Source of the DNA: Synechococcus sp. CS-1329 | Lineage (GTDB): Bacteria; Cyanobacteriota; Cyanobacteriia; PCC-6307; Cyanobiaceae | Direction: 5' to 3' | NCBI RefSeq assembly: GCF_025128055.1 | Contig: NZ_JAHLYS010000012.1 | Span: 1 to 64,000, forward strand | DNA: 64,000 bases | Part shown: one piece after another, positions 53,885-64,000 of the stretch | Layout of the letters: each line of letters begins with the position of its first letter | How positions within the stretch are numbered: the first letter of the stretch is position 1 | Translations under genes and position numbers: made by a program | Notes under the pieces: generated by a model | The model's input: only the letters and a program-made list of their open reading frames with translations | The model's database searches: none | What the model was told of the DNA's origin: nothing

Positions 53885-54631
53885 TCACAGCAGCGTCACC
53901 GCACCGCTGGCGATGTCGAAGCAGGCGGGCTGGATGCGCAGCCGCCCGGCGCCCACGGCCTCCCGCAGCAGGCTGCTGCGCCGGCTCAGTTCCTGGGCGG
54001 AGTGGCTGGCGTTGTGGCGGATCGCCAGGCTGAGGTCGTCGCCCGGTTGCAGTGCCGCGCGGATTGGTGTCACCAGCTGCTCCAGCAGCGGCGTCAGCGG
54101 CGCCTCGGCCAGGGCGGCAGTGACGGCGCCGCAGCCGCTATGACCCATCACCAGGATCAGGGGCACCGCCAGCTCCGCTATCGCGTACTCCAGCGAGGCG
54201 ACGCCGTCGTCGAAGGCAGTGTTGCCGGCGCAGCGCACATCGAACAGCTCCCCTGCACCCGACACGAAGATCCACTCCGGCGACACCCGCGAATCGGCGC
54301 AGCTCAGCAGGGCCGCCCAGGGTCGCTGGCCGCTGGCCATGGCGCTGGGGTCCACCTGACAGGTGCTCTGCCAGAGGCCATTCATCAGCTCCGTGCGCTC
54401 CTCGGCGCTGCCGGCGGCGGCGGCGGCCTGCCAGGCGCGGCTGAACTGGACATTGCGGCGCAGCAGGCTGCCGAGCGGATCGTCATGGGGAGAGCAGGCC
54501 GCCAGGCTCTGCTCCAGCTCCGGCGTGAGCGCGCCGGCCTCCGCCCGATCCGGGCCCACCAGCTGCGGCCAGGCCAGGGCGCCCGCCGCCAGGCCCGCGC
54601 CCTGCAGCCACTCCCGTCGGGTCAGCGTCAT
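53885..54631 (-). CDS. Beta-class carbonic anhydrase with Tat-type signal
   Basis: A 248-residue zinc enzyme interconverting CO2 and bicarbonate. The N-terminus has twin arginines at residues 5-6 (TRREWLQGAG) before a hydrophobic stretch and Ala-rich cleavage region, so export by Tat to the periplasm or lumen is likely. Zinc ligands and dyad are in SCADSRV (Cys, Asp-Arg) and MGHSGCGAV (His, Cys). It differs from carboxysomal CcaA. The arfB gene lies 18 bases downstream on the same strand. Confidence 0.9.
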   Translation of the reverse strand: MTLTRREWLQGAGLAAGALAWPQLVGPDRAEAGALTPELEQSLAACSPHDDPLGSLLRRNVQFSRAWQAAAAAGSAEERTELMNGLWQSTCQVDPSAMASGQRPWAALLSCADSRVSPEWIFVSGAGELFDVRCAGNTAFDDGVASLEYAIAELAVPLILVMGHSGCGAVTAALAEAPLTPLLEQLVTPIRAALQPGDDLSLAIRHNASHSAQELSRRSSLLREAVGAGRLRIQPACFDIASGAVTLL

Positions 54632-54727
54632 CGGCTCAAACTCATGGATGGTGGTGGACCGGGGATGCCTGGGTGACAGGCTGCTCCCCTGAAGGCTTAG
54701 CTAGGGCGGCTCCGGGAGTCAGCAGCG

Positions 54728-55588
54728 ATGGATCCAACCCCTGACTGGGTCGATGAAATTCACCAGGGCGTGCGCTACGGCCTCGAAGCCCGGGTGCTGC
54801 TGGAGCAGGACAGCCCCTACCAGCGGGTCACGATCATCGACAGCCAGCGCTACGGCAAGGGGCTGCTGATCGATGGCTGCTGGATGACGGCCGAGCGCCA
54901 GGAGCGCCACTACCACGAGCCGCTGGTGCATCCGGCCCTCTGCGCCGCAGCCTCCATCGAGCGGGTGCTGGTGATCGGCGGCGGCGACGGCGGCACGGCC
55001 CGGGAGTGCCTGCGCTACCCCGGCGTGCGCCAGCTCGATCTGGTGGAGATTGATGGGCTGGTGGTGGAGTGCTCCCAGCGTTATCTGCCCACCCTCGGCG
55101 GCGGCTGCTGGGACGATCCCCGCTTTCAGCTCACCCTGGGCGATGGCATCGCCTGGGTGTCGGCGGCGGCCACCGCCAGCTACGACGTGGTGATCGTGGA
55201 TGGCTCCGACCCCGCCGGCCCCGCCGAGGGCCTGTTCAACCGGGCCTTCTTCGAGCAGTGCCGCCGCCTGCTGCGGCCCGGTGGCGTCTTCGCCACCCAG
55301 AGCGAATCCCCGGAAAGCTTCCGCGAGGTGCACCTGGCCACGGTGCGGCTGCTGCGCGAGGTGTTCGGCCACGCCGATCCTCTCTATGGCTGGGTGCCGA
55401 TGTACCCCAGCGGCTGGTGGAGCTGGACCTTCGCGGCTGTCGATGGCCCGCGCTACCTGCAGCCCAGGCCGGAGCGGGCGGAGGTGGTGGCGGCGGGCTG
55501 TGAGATCTGGTCACCCCGCTGGCAACGCGGTGCCTTCGAGGCCATTCCGGCCGCCATCGAGCGGGCCCTTGACCACCCCCAGCCCTGA
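54728..55588 (+). CDS. speE: Spermidine synthase
   Basis: SpeE transfers an aminopropyl group from decarboxylated SAM to putrescine. The 286-residue protein begins with the beta-hairpin domain ([17 protein letters not shown]) and has the nucleotide motif [19 protein letters not shown] and the catalytic-type [16 protein letters not shown]. speB follows four bases later, so the two steps from agmatine to spermidine are in one unit. Confidence 0.95.
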   Translation: MDPTPDWVDEIHQGVRYGLEARVLLEQDSPYQRVTIIDSQRYGKGLLIDGCWMTAERQERHYHEPLVHPALCAAASIERVLVIGGGDGGTARECLRYPGVRQLDLVEIDGLVVECSQRYLPTLGGGCWDDPRFQLTLGDGIAWVSAAATASYDVVIVDGSDPAGPAEGLFNRAFFEQCRRLLRPGGVFATQSESPESFREVHLATVRLLREVFGHADPLYGWVPMYPSGWWSWTFAAVDGPRYLQPRPERAEVVAAGCEIWSPRWQRGAFEAIPAAIERALDHPQP

Positions 55589-55592
55589 GCCG

Positions 55593-56537
55593 ATGCGCGT
55601 GTCCCCAGCCTCAGCCTCAGCCTCAGCCCCTGCACCCCTGGACCCCGATCTGTTCGATCGCGACGGTGCCATCTTCATGGGATCGCGGCGCGACCCCGAG
55701 GGGTGCCGCGTCGGCCTGTTCGGGGTGCCCTACGACGGCACCACCTCCTTCCGGCCGGGCACCCGCTTCGGGCCCTCGGCGATCCGGGAGGTGAGCAGCG
55801 GACTGGAAACCTATGACCCCCAGCTGGATCTCGATCTCGACGACCTGGCCTTCGCTGATCTGGGGGCGGTGGCCATTCCTTTCGGTGCGCCCGAGCCCGT
55901 GCTGGCCGCCGTGGGTGAGGCCACCCGCGCCGTGCTGGAGCTGGGGCTGCGGCCGCTGATGCTCGGCGGTGAGCATTCGCTCAGCAGTGGCGCCGTGGCG
56001 GCCGTGGCCGCCCGCCACCCCGACCTGGCCCTGGTGCAGCTCGATGCCCACGCCGACCTGCGCCAGAGCTGGCTCGGGACCAGCCACAGCCATGCCTGTG
56101 CCATGCGCCGCTGCCTGGAGGTGCTCCCCTCCGGCGACCTGCTGCAGGTGGCGATCCGCAGCGGCACCCGCGAGGAGTTCGAGGAGCTGCGCCGCAGCGG
56201 CCGGCTGGTGGGGCAGGGCCCGGGGCTGTCGCTGCAGCCCGAGCGGCTGCAGGCGGAGCTGGTGGCTGCCCTGGCCCCCCTGCGCGGCCGGCCGATCTAT
56301 CTCACCGTCGATCTCGACTGGTTCGATCCCGCCGTGATGCCTGGCACTGGCACCCCCGAGCCCGGCGGTTACCACTGGGGCCACTTCGCGGGGCTGCTGG
56401 AGGAGCTGCGCCAGCACCGGCTGGTGGCGGCCGATGTGGTGGAGCTCGCCCCCGGCCTTGATCCCAGTGGCATCAGCGCCGTGCTGGCGGCGAAGGTGAC
56501 CCGCAGCCTGCTGCTGCTGCTGGGCCAGGGTCAGTAG
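55593..56537 (+). CDS. speB: Agmatinase
   Basis: SpeB hydrolyses agmatine to putrescine and urea. With the ATG at 55593 the protein has 314 residues. Metal ligands are in GGEHSLS (His), QLDAHADLR (Asp-x-His-x-Asp) and TVDLDWFDP (Asp, Asp). The Ala in DAHAD and the shorter N-terminus separate it from GdmH at 30480. The N-terminus is an Ala/Ser/Pro tract coded by a hexanucleotide repeat (CCTCAG three times, 55609-55626). Pairing with speE supports agmatinase rather than arginase. Confidence 0.93.
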   Translation: MRVSPASASASAPAPLDPDLFDRDGAIFMGSRRDPEGCRVGLFGVPYDGTTSFRPGTRFGPSAIREVSSGLETYDPQLDLDLDDLAFADLGAVAIPFGAPEPVLAAVGEATRAVLELGLRPLMLGGEHSLSSGAVAAVAARHPDLALVQLDAHADLRQSWLGTSHSHACAMRRCLEVLPSGDLLQVAIRSGTREEFEELRRSGRLVGQGPGLSLQPERLQAELVAALAPLRGRPIYLTVDLDWFDPAVMPGTGTPEPGGYHWGHFAGLLEELRQHRLVAADVVELAPGLDPSGISAVLAAKVTRSLLLLLGQGQ

Positions 56538-56547
56538 GCGGCCAGGC

Positions 56548-56943
56548 TCAGTAGGAGTAGGAGCCGCTGGAACGCTGCTCCCGCAGGCGTTCGTGCTGCT
56601 GCCCGATCAACACCACCGCGAGGGTGGGGTGGTTGTGCAGCAGGTTGAGGAAGTTCAGGCGATCCAGCTTCACCAGCTCCACCGGGGTGCGGGCGATGGC
56701 CTCATTGCGGAAGTAGCCGCCGCGCCAGGCGATGTCTTCGTAGCTGAACAGTTCGCCGTGGCGATAGCAGAGGCGATTTCTCGAGGCGTCGATCAGTTCG
56801 ACGATGCCCTTGCGGACTCCGTAGATGGCGCGGGCGAGATCACCTGGATGAAACACAGGAGAGCCGGTGGGCAGGGTGAGGGTCTCACCGTCCACCTGGG
56901 AAGCCATCAGTTCAACCGGCATGGCGGGTGCGAGTGCAACCAA
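56548..56943 (-). CDS. Single-domain cyclic-nucleotide-binding-like protein
   Basis: A 131-residue protein resembling the N-terminal effector domain of CRP/FNR regulators (GSPVFHPGDLARAIYGVRKGIVELID, in part, then YRHGELFSYEDIAW). It lacks any helix-turn-helix domain. The residues that hold cAMP phosphate in CRP (an E...RT/S pair) are not clear, so ligand binding is uncertain. Met8 or Met13 are alternative starts. It is convergent with speB. Confidence 0.75.
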   Translation of the reverse strand: MVALAPAMPVELMASQVDGETLTLPTGSPVFHPGDLARAIYGVRKGIVELIDASRNRLCYRHGELFSYEDIAWRGGYFRNEAIARTPVELVKLDRLNFLNLLHNHPTLAVVLIGQQHERLREQRSSGSYSY

Positions 56944-57018
56944 TCATCCACCTCCATTCAGGGATTCGGACTCTCAGCATGGCGCCTGCTGCGCCCATCG
57001 GCAGGGGACTGTCCCCAC

Positions 57019-57270
57019 TCAGCTGGCGGCCACCAGCAGGTCGGTGAGGGCCAGCTGACGGTTGGCGGGCACCGGCATCGCCAGCGGGGATTGATCGATG
57101 CTGGGCAGGCGGGGCGGACGGGGGGTCCAGTGGTGACACCAGAGGTCACCAACCAGGTCGGCATGGATGGCCAGCCGTCGCATCTGGCACCAGCTCTGCT
57201 CGGTGCTGCCGAAGGAGGCCTCGGGCGCCTGGCAGTGGTTGCAGCTACGACAGTTCGGGCGCTGGCCCAT
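57019..57270 (-). CDS. Small cysteine-rich hypothetical protein
   Basis: An 83-residue protein with N-terminal Cys/His clusters: CRSCNHC, then WCQMRRLAIH and WCHHW. Two C-x-x-C-like pairs could bind zinc or an iron-sulphur cluster. The C-terminal 30 residues look disordered (PRPPRLPSIDQSPLAMPVPA). I do not recognise a family. It is divergent from gcvT and shares about 170 bases of upstream sequence with it. Confidence 0.55.
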   Translation of the reverse strand: MGQRPNCRSCNHCQAPEASFGSTEQSWCQMRRLAIHADLVGDLWCHHWTPRPPRLPSIDQSPLAMPVPANRQLALTDLLVAAS

Positions 57271-57405
57271 GGGCGCGACCCATTCAGGGCATCCAAGGTA
57301 ATGACCTTCCCTGTATCACACCAGGGGAAAAGCCGAACCTGCTGGAAGTCTTCGGTATTGCCTGGTGGCCGTCTGCTGGGCCGGCCTGTGCTGGGGTGGC
57401 GTCCA

Positions 57406-57411
57406 TAGGAT
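57406..57411 (+). promoter_or_regulatory. Candidate -10 element for gcvT
   Basis: TAGGAT lies 29 bases before the gcvT ATG, predicting a start near 57418. It also argues against the longer gcvT frame beginning at 57396. Confidence 0.4.
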
Positions 57412-57440
57412 CGCCGCCAGCAGTCGCGACAGCCCATTCC

Positions 57441-58592
57441 ATGGCGGACTCCCTGAAGCGAACGCCTCTGCACGGGGCCTGCCGTGAGGCCGGTGCCCGC
57501 CTGGTGCCCTTTGAGGGCTGGGAGATGCCCGTGCAGTTTCAGGGGCTGGTGCAGGAACACAGGGCGGTGCGCGAGGGCTGCGGCGTCTTCGACATCTCCC
57601 ACATGGGGGTGCTGCGCCTGCGGGGCGATGGCGCCAAGGACGCCCTGCAGGCCCTGGTGCCCAGCGATCTGTTCCGGATCGGCCCGGGTGAGGCCACCTA
57701 CACCGTGCTGCTCAACGAGGCCGGCGGCATCCGCGACGACCTGATCGTCTACGACCTCGGCCGGCCAGAGGAGAACGAAGCGCCAGCCGATGAACTGCTG
57801 CTGATCATCAATGCCGGCTGCGCCGAGGCCGACACCGCCTGGCTGCGCAGTCAGCTGGAGCCCACGGGCCTGGTGATCAGCGACCGCAAGGGCGATGGCG
57901 TGTTGCTGGCCCTGCAGGGCCCCGAGGCGATCGCCCGGCTGGAGGCCCTGGCGGGGGTGGATCTGGGCGGCCTGCCCCGCTTCGCTCACCGCAGCATCCA
58001 GCTGGCCGGCACCGCGACGGCGGCCGCCGCCGGCGCCACGGCCTTCGTGGCCCGCACCGGCTACACCGGCGAAGACGGCGTGGAGCTCCTGCTGGATCGC
58101 GCCGCCGGCGGCGCCCTCTGGACCCAGCTGCTGGCGGAGGGGGTGACCCCCTGTGGCCTCGGTGCCCGCGACACCCTGCGCCTTGAGGCGGCCATGCACC
58201 TCTACGGCAGCGACATGGACAGCACCACCACCCCCCTGGAGGCCTCCCTGGGCTGGCTGGTGCACCTGGAGATGCCGGCGGCCTTCATCGGTCGGGAGGT
58301 GTTGGAGCGCCAGAGCGCCGAGGGGGTGAGTCGGCGCCTGGTGGGCCTCAAGCTCCAGGGCCGGGCGATCGCCCGCCACGGCTATCCGGTGCTGCGCGCT
58401 GGTCAGGTGGTGGGCGAGGTCACCAGCGGCACCTGGTCGCCCACCCTGGGGGAGGCGATCGCCCTGGCCTACGTGCCGGCCGACGCCACCCGGGTCGGCA
58501 CTGAGCTGGCGGTGGAGATCCGCGGCAAGGCCGAGCCAGCCGTGGTGGTGAAGCGGCCCTTCTATCGGCGCCATGGGACACTCGCGGATTGA
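57441..58592 (+). CDS. gcvT: Glycine cleavage system aminomethyltransferase (T protein)
   Basis: GcvT moves the methylene group from the H-protein lipoyl arm to tetrahydrofolate, releasing ammonia. The 383-residue protein starts at the ATG at 57441 and shows TPLHGACREAGARLVPFEGWEMPVQ, in part, FDISHMG, the folate-binding TGYTGEDGVEL, LGARDTLRLEAAMHLYG and GEVTSGTWSPTLG. It matters in photorespiratory glycine breakdown. aspS follows after 12 bases. Confidence 0.96.
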   Translation: MADSLKRTPLHGACREAGARLVPFEGWEMPVQFQGLVQEHRAVREGCGVFDISHMGVLRLRGDGAKDALQALVPSDLFRIGPGEATYTVLLNEAGGIRDDLIVYDLGRPEENEAPADELLLIINAGCAEADTAWLRSQLEPTGLVISDRKGDGVLLALQGPEAIARLEALAGVDLGGLPRFAHRSIQLAGTATAAAAGATAFVARTGYTGEDGVELLLDRAAGGALWTQLLAEGVTPCGLGARDTLRLEAAMHLYGSDMDSTTTPLEASLGWLVHLEMPAAFIGREVLERQSAEGVSRRLVGLKLQGRAIARHGYPVLRAGQVVGEVTSGTWSPTLGEAIALAYVPADATRVGTELAVEIRGKAEPAVVVKRPFYRRHGTLAD

Positions 58593-58604
58593 GTTCCTTT
58601 CCCC

Positions 58605-60425
58605 ATGCGCAGCCACGGGTGCGGCGATCTGCGCAGCAGCAGCGTCGATCAGGGTGTTGAGCTGAGCGGCTGGGTCGACCGCCGCCGCGACCACGGCGGC
58701 GTGATCTTCGTGGACCTGCGCGACCGCAGCGGCACCGTTCAGATCACCGTCGATCCCGACCTGGGGCCCGAGGCCTTCGCGGTGGCGGAACACCTGCGCA
58801 ATGAAACGGTGGTACAGGTGCAGGGCCGGGTGCGCCTGCGGCCCCAGGAGTCGCTCAACACCCGCCTGGCCACCGGTGAGGTGGAGGTGCTGGCCAGCCA
58901 GCTCACGGTGCTCAATGCCGTGCGCAAGCCCCTGCCCTTCCCCGTGTCGGTGCACGACGAGGAGAACACCCGCGAGGAGCTGCGCCTGCGCCATCGCTAC
59001 CTCGACCTGCGCCGCGGGCGCATGAACGGCAACCTGCGTCTGCGGGCCCGCACGATCCAGGCGGCCCGCCGCTTCCTCGAAGAGCAGGGCTTCATCGAGG
59101 TGGAAACGCCGGTGCTCACCCGCTCCACCCCCGAGGGCGCCCGCGACTACCTGGTGCCCAGCCGCGTCTGCGGCGGCGAATGGTTCGCCCTGCCCCAGTC
59201 GCCCCAGCTGTTCAAGCAGCTGCTGATGGTGGGCGGCATCGAGCGCTATTACCAGGTGGCCCGCTGCTTCCGCGACGAAGACCTCCGGGCCGACCGCCAG
59301 CCGGAGTTCACCCAGCTCGACATCGAGATGAGCTTCATGGGCCAGGAGGAGATCCTCGAGCTCAACGAAGCGCTGATCGCCAGCATCTGGAAGGCCGTCA
59401 AGGGCGTGGAGCTGCCCAGGCCCTTCCCACGCCTCAGCTGGCACGAAGCGATGGAGCGCTACGGCACCGACCGGCCCGATACCCGCTACGGCATGGAGCT
59501 CACCAACGTGAGCGACCTGGTGGCCGGAATGGGCTTCAAGGTGTTTTCAGGCGCCGTGGCCGCCGGCGGCTCCGTGAAGTGCATCGCCGTGCCCGGCGGC
59601 AATGACGCCCTCTCCAACGTGCGCATCAAGCCCGGCGGTGATGTCTTCAGCGAGGCCCAGGCGGCCGGCGCCGGCGGCCTGGCCTTCATCCGCGTGCGCG
59701 AAGGCGGCGAGATCGACACGATCGGCGCCATCAAGGACAACCTCTCCGCTGCCACCAAGGCCGAGCTGATTGAGCGCACCGGCGCGGTGCCCGGCACCTT
59801 GCTGCTGTTCGGCGCCGGTGACACCGCCACGGTGAACAAGGCCCTCGACCGGGTGCGCCAGTACCTGGCCCGCGAGCTGGGGCTGGTGAAGCCCGAGCGC
59901 GAGAACGATTGCTGGAACTTCCTCTGGGTGGTGGATTTCCCGATGTTCGAGTTCAACGCCGGCGAGAACCGCTTCGAGGCGCTGCACCACCCCTTCTGTG
60001 CTCCCAATGCCGATGACCTCGGCACCGATCCAGCCCAGTGGGAGGCCACCCTGCCCGCCGCCCGCGCCCAGGCCTACGACCTGGTGCTCAACGGCCTGGA
60101 GCTGGGCGGCGGCTCCCTGCGCATCCACGATTCAGCCCTGCAGCGCCAGGTGCTGCAGACGGTCGGTCTGTCCCCGGAGGAGGCCGAGCGCCAGTTCGGG
60201 TTCCTGATGGAGGCCCTCGACCTCGGTGCCCCACCCCACGGCGGCCTGGCCTTCGGCATCGACCGCATGGTGATGCTGCTGGCCGGTGAGGAGTCGATCC
60301 GCGACACCATCGCCTTCCCCAAGACCCAGCAGGCCCGCTGCCTGCTCACCCAGGCCCCCGCCGATGTGGCCCCCCAGCAACTGAGCGACCTGCATGTGGC
60401 CAGCACCTGGGTGGAGCCGGAGTGA
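58605..60425 (+). CDS. aspS: Aspartate--tRNA ligase
   Basis: A 606-residue class II synthetase of the bacterial type. It has an N-terminal OB-fold anticodon-binding domain ([22 protein letters not shown], in part), motif 2 region [18 protein letters not shown], an inserted GAD domain in the middle (about residues 300-420), and motif 3 [13 protein letters not shown]. Many cyanobacteria lack asparaginyl-tRNA synthetase pathways in some lineages; whether this enzyme is non-discriminating cannot be judged here. Probably co-transcribed with gcvT. Confidence 0.97.
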   Translation: MRSHGCGDLRSSSVDQGVELSGWVDRRRDHGGVIFVDLRDRSGTVQITVDPDLGPEAFAVAEHLRNETVVQVQGRVRLRPQESLNTRLATGEVEVLASQLTVLNAVRKPLPFPVSVHDEENTREELRLRHRYLDLRRGRMNGNLRLRARTIQAARRFLEEQGFIEVETPVLTRSTPEGARDYLVPSRVCGGEWFALPQSPQLFKQLLMVGGIERYYQVARCFRDEDLRADRQPEFTQLDIEMSFMGQEEILELNEALIASIWKAVKGVELPRPFPRLSWHEAMERYGTDRPDTRYGMELTNVSDLVAGMGFKVFSGAVAAGGSVKCIAVPGGNDALSNVRIKPGGDVFSEAQAAGAGGLAFIRVREGGEIDTIGAIKDNLSAATKAELIERTGAVPGTLLLFGAGDTATVNKALDRVRQYLARELGLVKPERENDCWNFLWVVDFPMFEFNAGENRFEALHHPFCAPNADDLGTDPAQWEATLPAARAQAYDLVLNGLELGGGSLRIHDSALQRQVLQTVGLSPEEAERQFGFLMEALDLGAPPHGGLAFGIDRMVMLLAGEESIRDTIAFPKTQQARCLLTQAPADVAPQQLSDLHVASTWVEPE

Positions 60426-60459
60426 CCTGAAGACGGGGTGACCTGAAGCCAGGATGACC
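60422..60459 (+). repeat. 16-bp-phased short direct repeats after aspS
   Basis: GTGACCTGAAG occurs at 60422-60432 and 60438-60448, and a third partial unit (ATGACC) starts at 60454, keeping an exact 16-base step. The first copy includes the aspS stop codon. A 6-bp hairpin (GAAACC/GGTTTC, 60487-60501) follows before the sigma factor gene. Confidence 0.6.
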
Positions 60460-60525
60460 GCCGCCAGTCGCGACTGATCCCTAAGAGAAACCATCGGTTT
60501 CGCGCTGCTCCCCGCCACCAAAACG

Positions 60526-61692
60526 ATGGTGAAGCCATTCCGTCCAGGGTTTGTGTCTTCAGGGTCAGGGGAGTCTTCGGGGTCAGCGGCAGTCCGTTCC
60601 ACCAGCCGGGCCAGCACCGATCTGGTGCGGCTTTACCTCCAGGACATCGGCCGGGTGGACATGCTCAGCCCGGAGGAGGAGCTGCTGCTGGCCCGCCAGG
60701 TGCAGGCCCGTAAGGCCCTGCTGGCCCAGAGGCTGGAGCAGGCGGCCGAGCTGCCGCTGCTGCAGGAGATGGTTGATCTGGAGCTGGTGCGCCAGCGCCT
60801 GGCCAGTCGCCTCACCCACCAGCCTTCCCATGGCCAGTGGGCGGAAGCCTGCGGTCTGCCCCTGGCCGAGCTGCGGCGCCGGCAGCAGGAGGGCCACAGG
60901 GCCTGGGCGGCTTGCCTGGAGCTGAGCCTCAGCGATCTCCAGCAGCGGCTGCTGAGCGGTCGCCGGGCCCGCGACCGCATGATCCAGGCCAACCTGCGCC
61001 TGGTGGTGGCGGTGGCGAAGAAGTATCAGAAGCGGGGCGTGGAACTGCTGGATCTGGTGCAGGAGGGCACCCTCGGCCTGGAGCGGGCGGTGGAGAAGTT
61101 CGACCCCATTCGCGGCTTCCGCTTCAGCACCTACGCCTACTGGTGGATTCGTCAGGGGGTCACCCGGGCGATCGCCACCCAGAGCCGCACGATCCGCCTG
61201 CCCGTACACGTCAGCGAGAAGCTGAACCGGATCAGGAAGGCCCAGCATCAGTTCGCCAGCGACCATGGCCGCACCGCCAGCCTCGCCGAACTGGCCAAGG
61301 CCCTGCAGTGGAGCGAGGACGCCGTGCGCCTCACCCTGCTGCGGCTGCCCCGCTCGATCTCCCTGGAGGCCAAGGTGGGTCGCGATCAGGACACCCCCCT
61401 GGGTGACCTGCTGGAGGCCACCAGCGACACCCCCGAGCAGCGCCTCACCCGCCAGCAGCTGCACAGTGACCTCGACGCCCTGCTCGATGAACTCAGCGAG
61501 CGGGAGGCCGAGGTGATTCGCCTGCGCTATGGCCTCAGCGACGACAACCCCCGCACCCTGGCCCAGATCGGCGAGGGGATGCAGCTCTCGCGCGAGCGGG
61601 TGCGCCAGATCGAGACCCTGGCCCTTCACAAGCTGCGCCAGCCCGCCCGCTGCTGCCGCGTGCACGACTACCTCGCCAGCCTCGACGGCTGA
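60526..61692 (+). CDS. Group 2 RpoD-like RNA polymerase sigma factor
   Basis: A 388-residue sigma-70 family factor without region 1.1. Region 1.2 is at VRLYLQDIGRVDMLSPEEE. Region 2 has RLVVAVAKKYQKRGVELLDLVQEG and FSTYAYWWIRQ for -10 recognition. Region 3 is SLEAKVGRDQDTPLGDL, and region 4 is LSEREAEVIRLRYG with SRERVRQIE for -35 contact. Absence of region 1.1 and size fit the non-essential group 2 factors that cyanobacteria use under stress. The N-terminal 25 residues are Ser/Gly-rich. It lies about 100 bases after aspS. Confidence 0.93.
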   Translation: MVKPFRPGFVSSGSGESSGSAAVRSTSRASTDLVRLYLQDIGRVDMLSPEEELLLARQVQARKALLAQRLEQAAELPLLQEMVDLELVRQRLASRLTHQPSHGQWAEACGLPLAELRRRQQEGHRAWAACLELSLSDLQQRLLSGRRARDRMIQANLRLVVAVAKKYQKRGVELLDLVQEGTLGLERAVEKFDPIRGFRFSTYAYWWIRQGVTRAIATQSRTIRLPVHVSEKLNRIRKAQHQFASDHGRTASLAELAKALQWSEDAVRLTLLRLPRSISLEAKVGRDQDTPLGDLLEATSDTPEQRLTRQQLHSDLDALLDELSEREAEVIRLRYGLSDDNPRTLAQIGEGMQLSRERVRQIETLALHKLRQPARCCRVHDYLASLDG

Positions 61693-61787
61693 GGTGAGGC
61701 CGCCGGCCGGCCCGCCCCACCCCGGGAAGCCCCCCTGGACGCTGCCCCAGCCCCTGGACTAAACCGAAATTCAGTCGCCTTGATTCC

Positions 61788-62285
61788 ATGAGCAACGCCC
61801 CTGCCATCACGGCCCCTCCGATCGACATCGGCATGTCCGATGACCAGCGCCAGCAGATTGCGGCCGGTCTCGGCCGGCTGCTGGCCGACAGCTACGTGCT
61901 CTACGGCAAGACCCACGGCTTCCACTGGAATGTGACCGGGCCGATGTTCAACACGCTGCACCTGATGTTCATGGAGCAGTACACCGAGCTCTGGATGGCC
62001 CTCGATGTGATCGCCGAGCGGATCCGGGCCCTGGGCTGCCCGGCCCCCTTCGGCGGCTCCCGCTTCGCGGCCCTCTCCTCGATCGCTGAAACCCAGGGCC
62101 AGCCACCGGCTCTGGAGATGGTGCATGAGCTGGTGAAGGGCCATGAGGCGGTGGCCCGCACTGCCCGCAGCCTCTACCCCCTGGTGGCGGAGGCCAGTGA
62201 TGAGCCCACCGCCGACCTGCTCACCCAGCGGCTGCAGATCCACGAAAAAACCGCCTGGATGCTGCGCAGCCTGCTCGACGGCTGA
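61788..62285 (+). CDS. dps: Dps-family ferritin-like protein
   Basis: A 165-residue four-helix-bundle protein that stores iron and protects DNA from oxidative damage. The intersubunit ferroxidase residues are visible in [11 protein letters not shown] and the helix [20 protein letters not shown] (His, then D/E ligands). The C-terminal helix ends [13 protein letters not shown]. The N-terminal tail is short and not basic, so direct DNA binding through that tail is unlikely. It follows the sigma factor gene by about 95 bases. Confidence 0.92.
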   Translation: MSNAPAITAPPIDIGMSDDQRQQIAAGLGRLLADSYVLYGKTHGFHWNVTGPMFNTLHLMFMEQYTELWMALDVIAERIRALGCPAPFGGSRFAALSSIAETQGQPPALEMVHELVKGHEAVARTARSLYPLVAEASDEPTADLLTQRLQIHEKTAWMLRSLLDG

Positions 62286-62310
62286 ACCGGCCCAGATGGT
62301 GGGCGCTCGA

Positions 62311-64000
<1,690 letters not shown>

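Noticed and set aside
56958-59444. An 828-codon minus-strand frame across gcvT and aspS
   Set aside because: It spans two conserved plus-strand genes and the intergenic gap, and has low-complexity composition.

Overview
This is GC-rich DNA of a picocyanobacterium, most likely of the Cyanobium / high-GC Synechococcus type. The lineage call rests on gene content: a cyAbrB-type regulator, the NDH-1 subunit NdhS, a group-2 sigma factor, UrtA, a PhoB/SphR-like repeat array and NtcA-like promoters. At least eleven GCGATCGC octamers (the HIP1 word) are visible, for example at 5506, 12633, 36542 and 57926. Genes are tightly packed, often with ATGA stop/start overlaps. I see no insertion sequence, prophage, integrase or CRISPR array, so this reads as chromosomal backbone with a few accessory blocks.

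Layout. 1-6.9 kb: urea uptake and urease, with urtA and ureGFE on the minus strand diverging from ureDABC on the plus strand. 7-18.2 kb: a plus-strand run of circularly permuted ATP-grasp, alpha-E protein, transglutaminase, glycogen phosphorylase, DUF2126 protein, galE and an FAD-oxidoreductase/SelD fusion. 18.2-22.9 kb: manC, rimM, ndhS, rnc, rnpB, tRNA-Arg and two small unknown genes. 22.9-30.1 kb: a second glycogen phosphorylase, an NhaS3-like antiporter, an alpha/beta hydrolase, an aldose-epimerase-like protein and an MDR oxidoreductase. 30.3-38 kb: a guanidine-I riboswitch followed by a guanidine hydrolase operon (gdmH, hypA, hypB, a GmaS-like glutamine-synthetase-family ligase, a three-part ABC importer and a Rieske oxygenase). 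39-45.7 kb: a Mg-type P-ATPase and a GgtBCDA-like sugar/osmolyte ABC transporter. 45.7-49.3 kb: a minus-strand run with a tandem cyclotransferase, a DCC-family protein, a Kir channel and a GNAT enzyme. 49.6-57.3 kb: cyAbrB, a methyltransferase, a DCC protein, tRNA-Val, mazG, arfB, a Tat-type beta-carbonic anhydrase, speE, speB and a CRP-like domain. 57.4-64 kb: gcvT, aspS, a sigma factor, dps and pyrG.

How the genes work together. Three routes meet at urea: UrtA-dependent import, GdmH (guanidine to urea plus ammonia) and SpeB (agmatine to putrescine plus urea). Urease then releases ammonia and CO2. Two of these enzymes are nickel systems with separate chaperones in the same window (UreDEFG and HypAB). 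The two loci that most deserve follow-up are the guanidine operon, with its GmaS-like ligase, Rieske oxygenase and unusual riboswitch/start-codon geometry, and the ATP-grasp/alpha-E/transglutaminase/DUF2126 locus with glgP between its parts.
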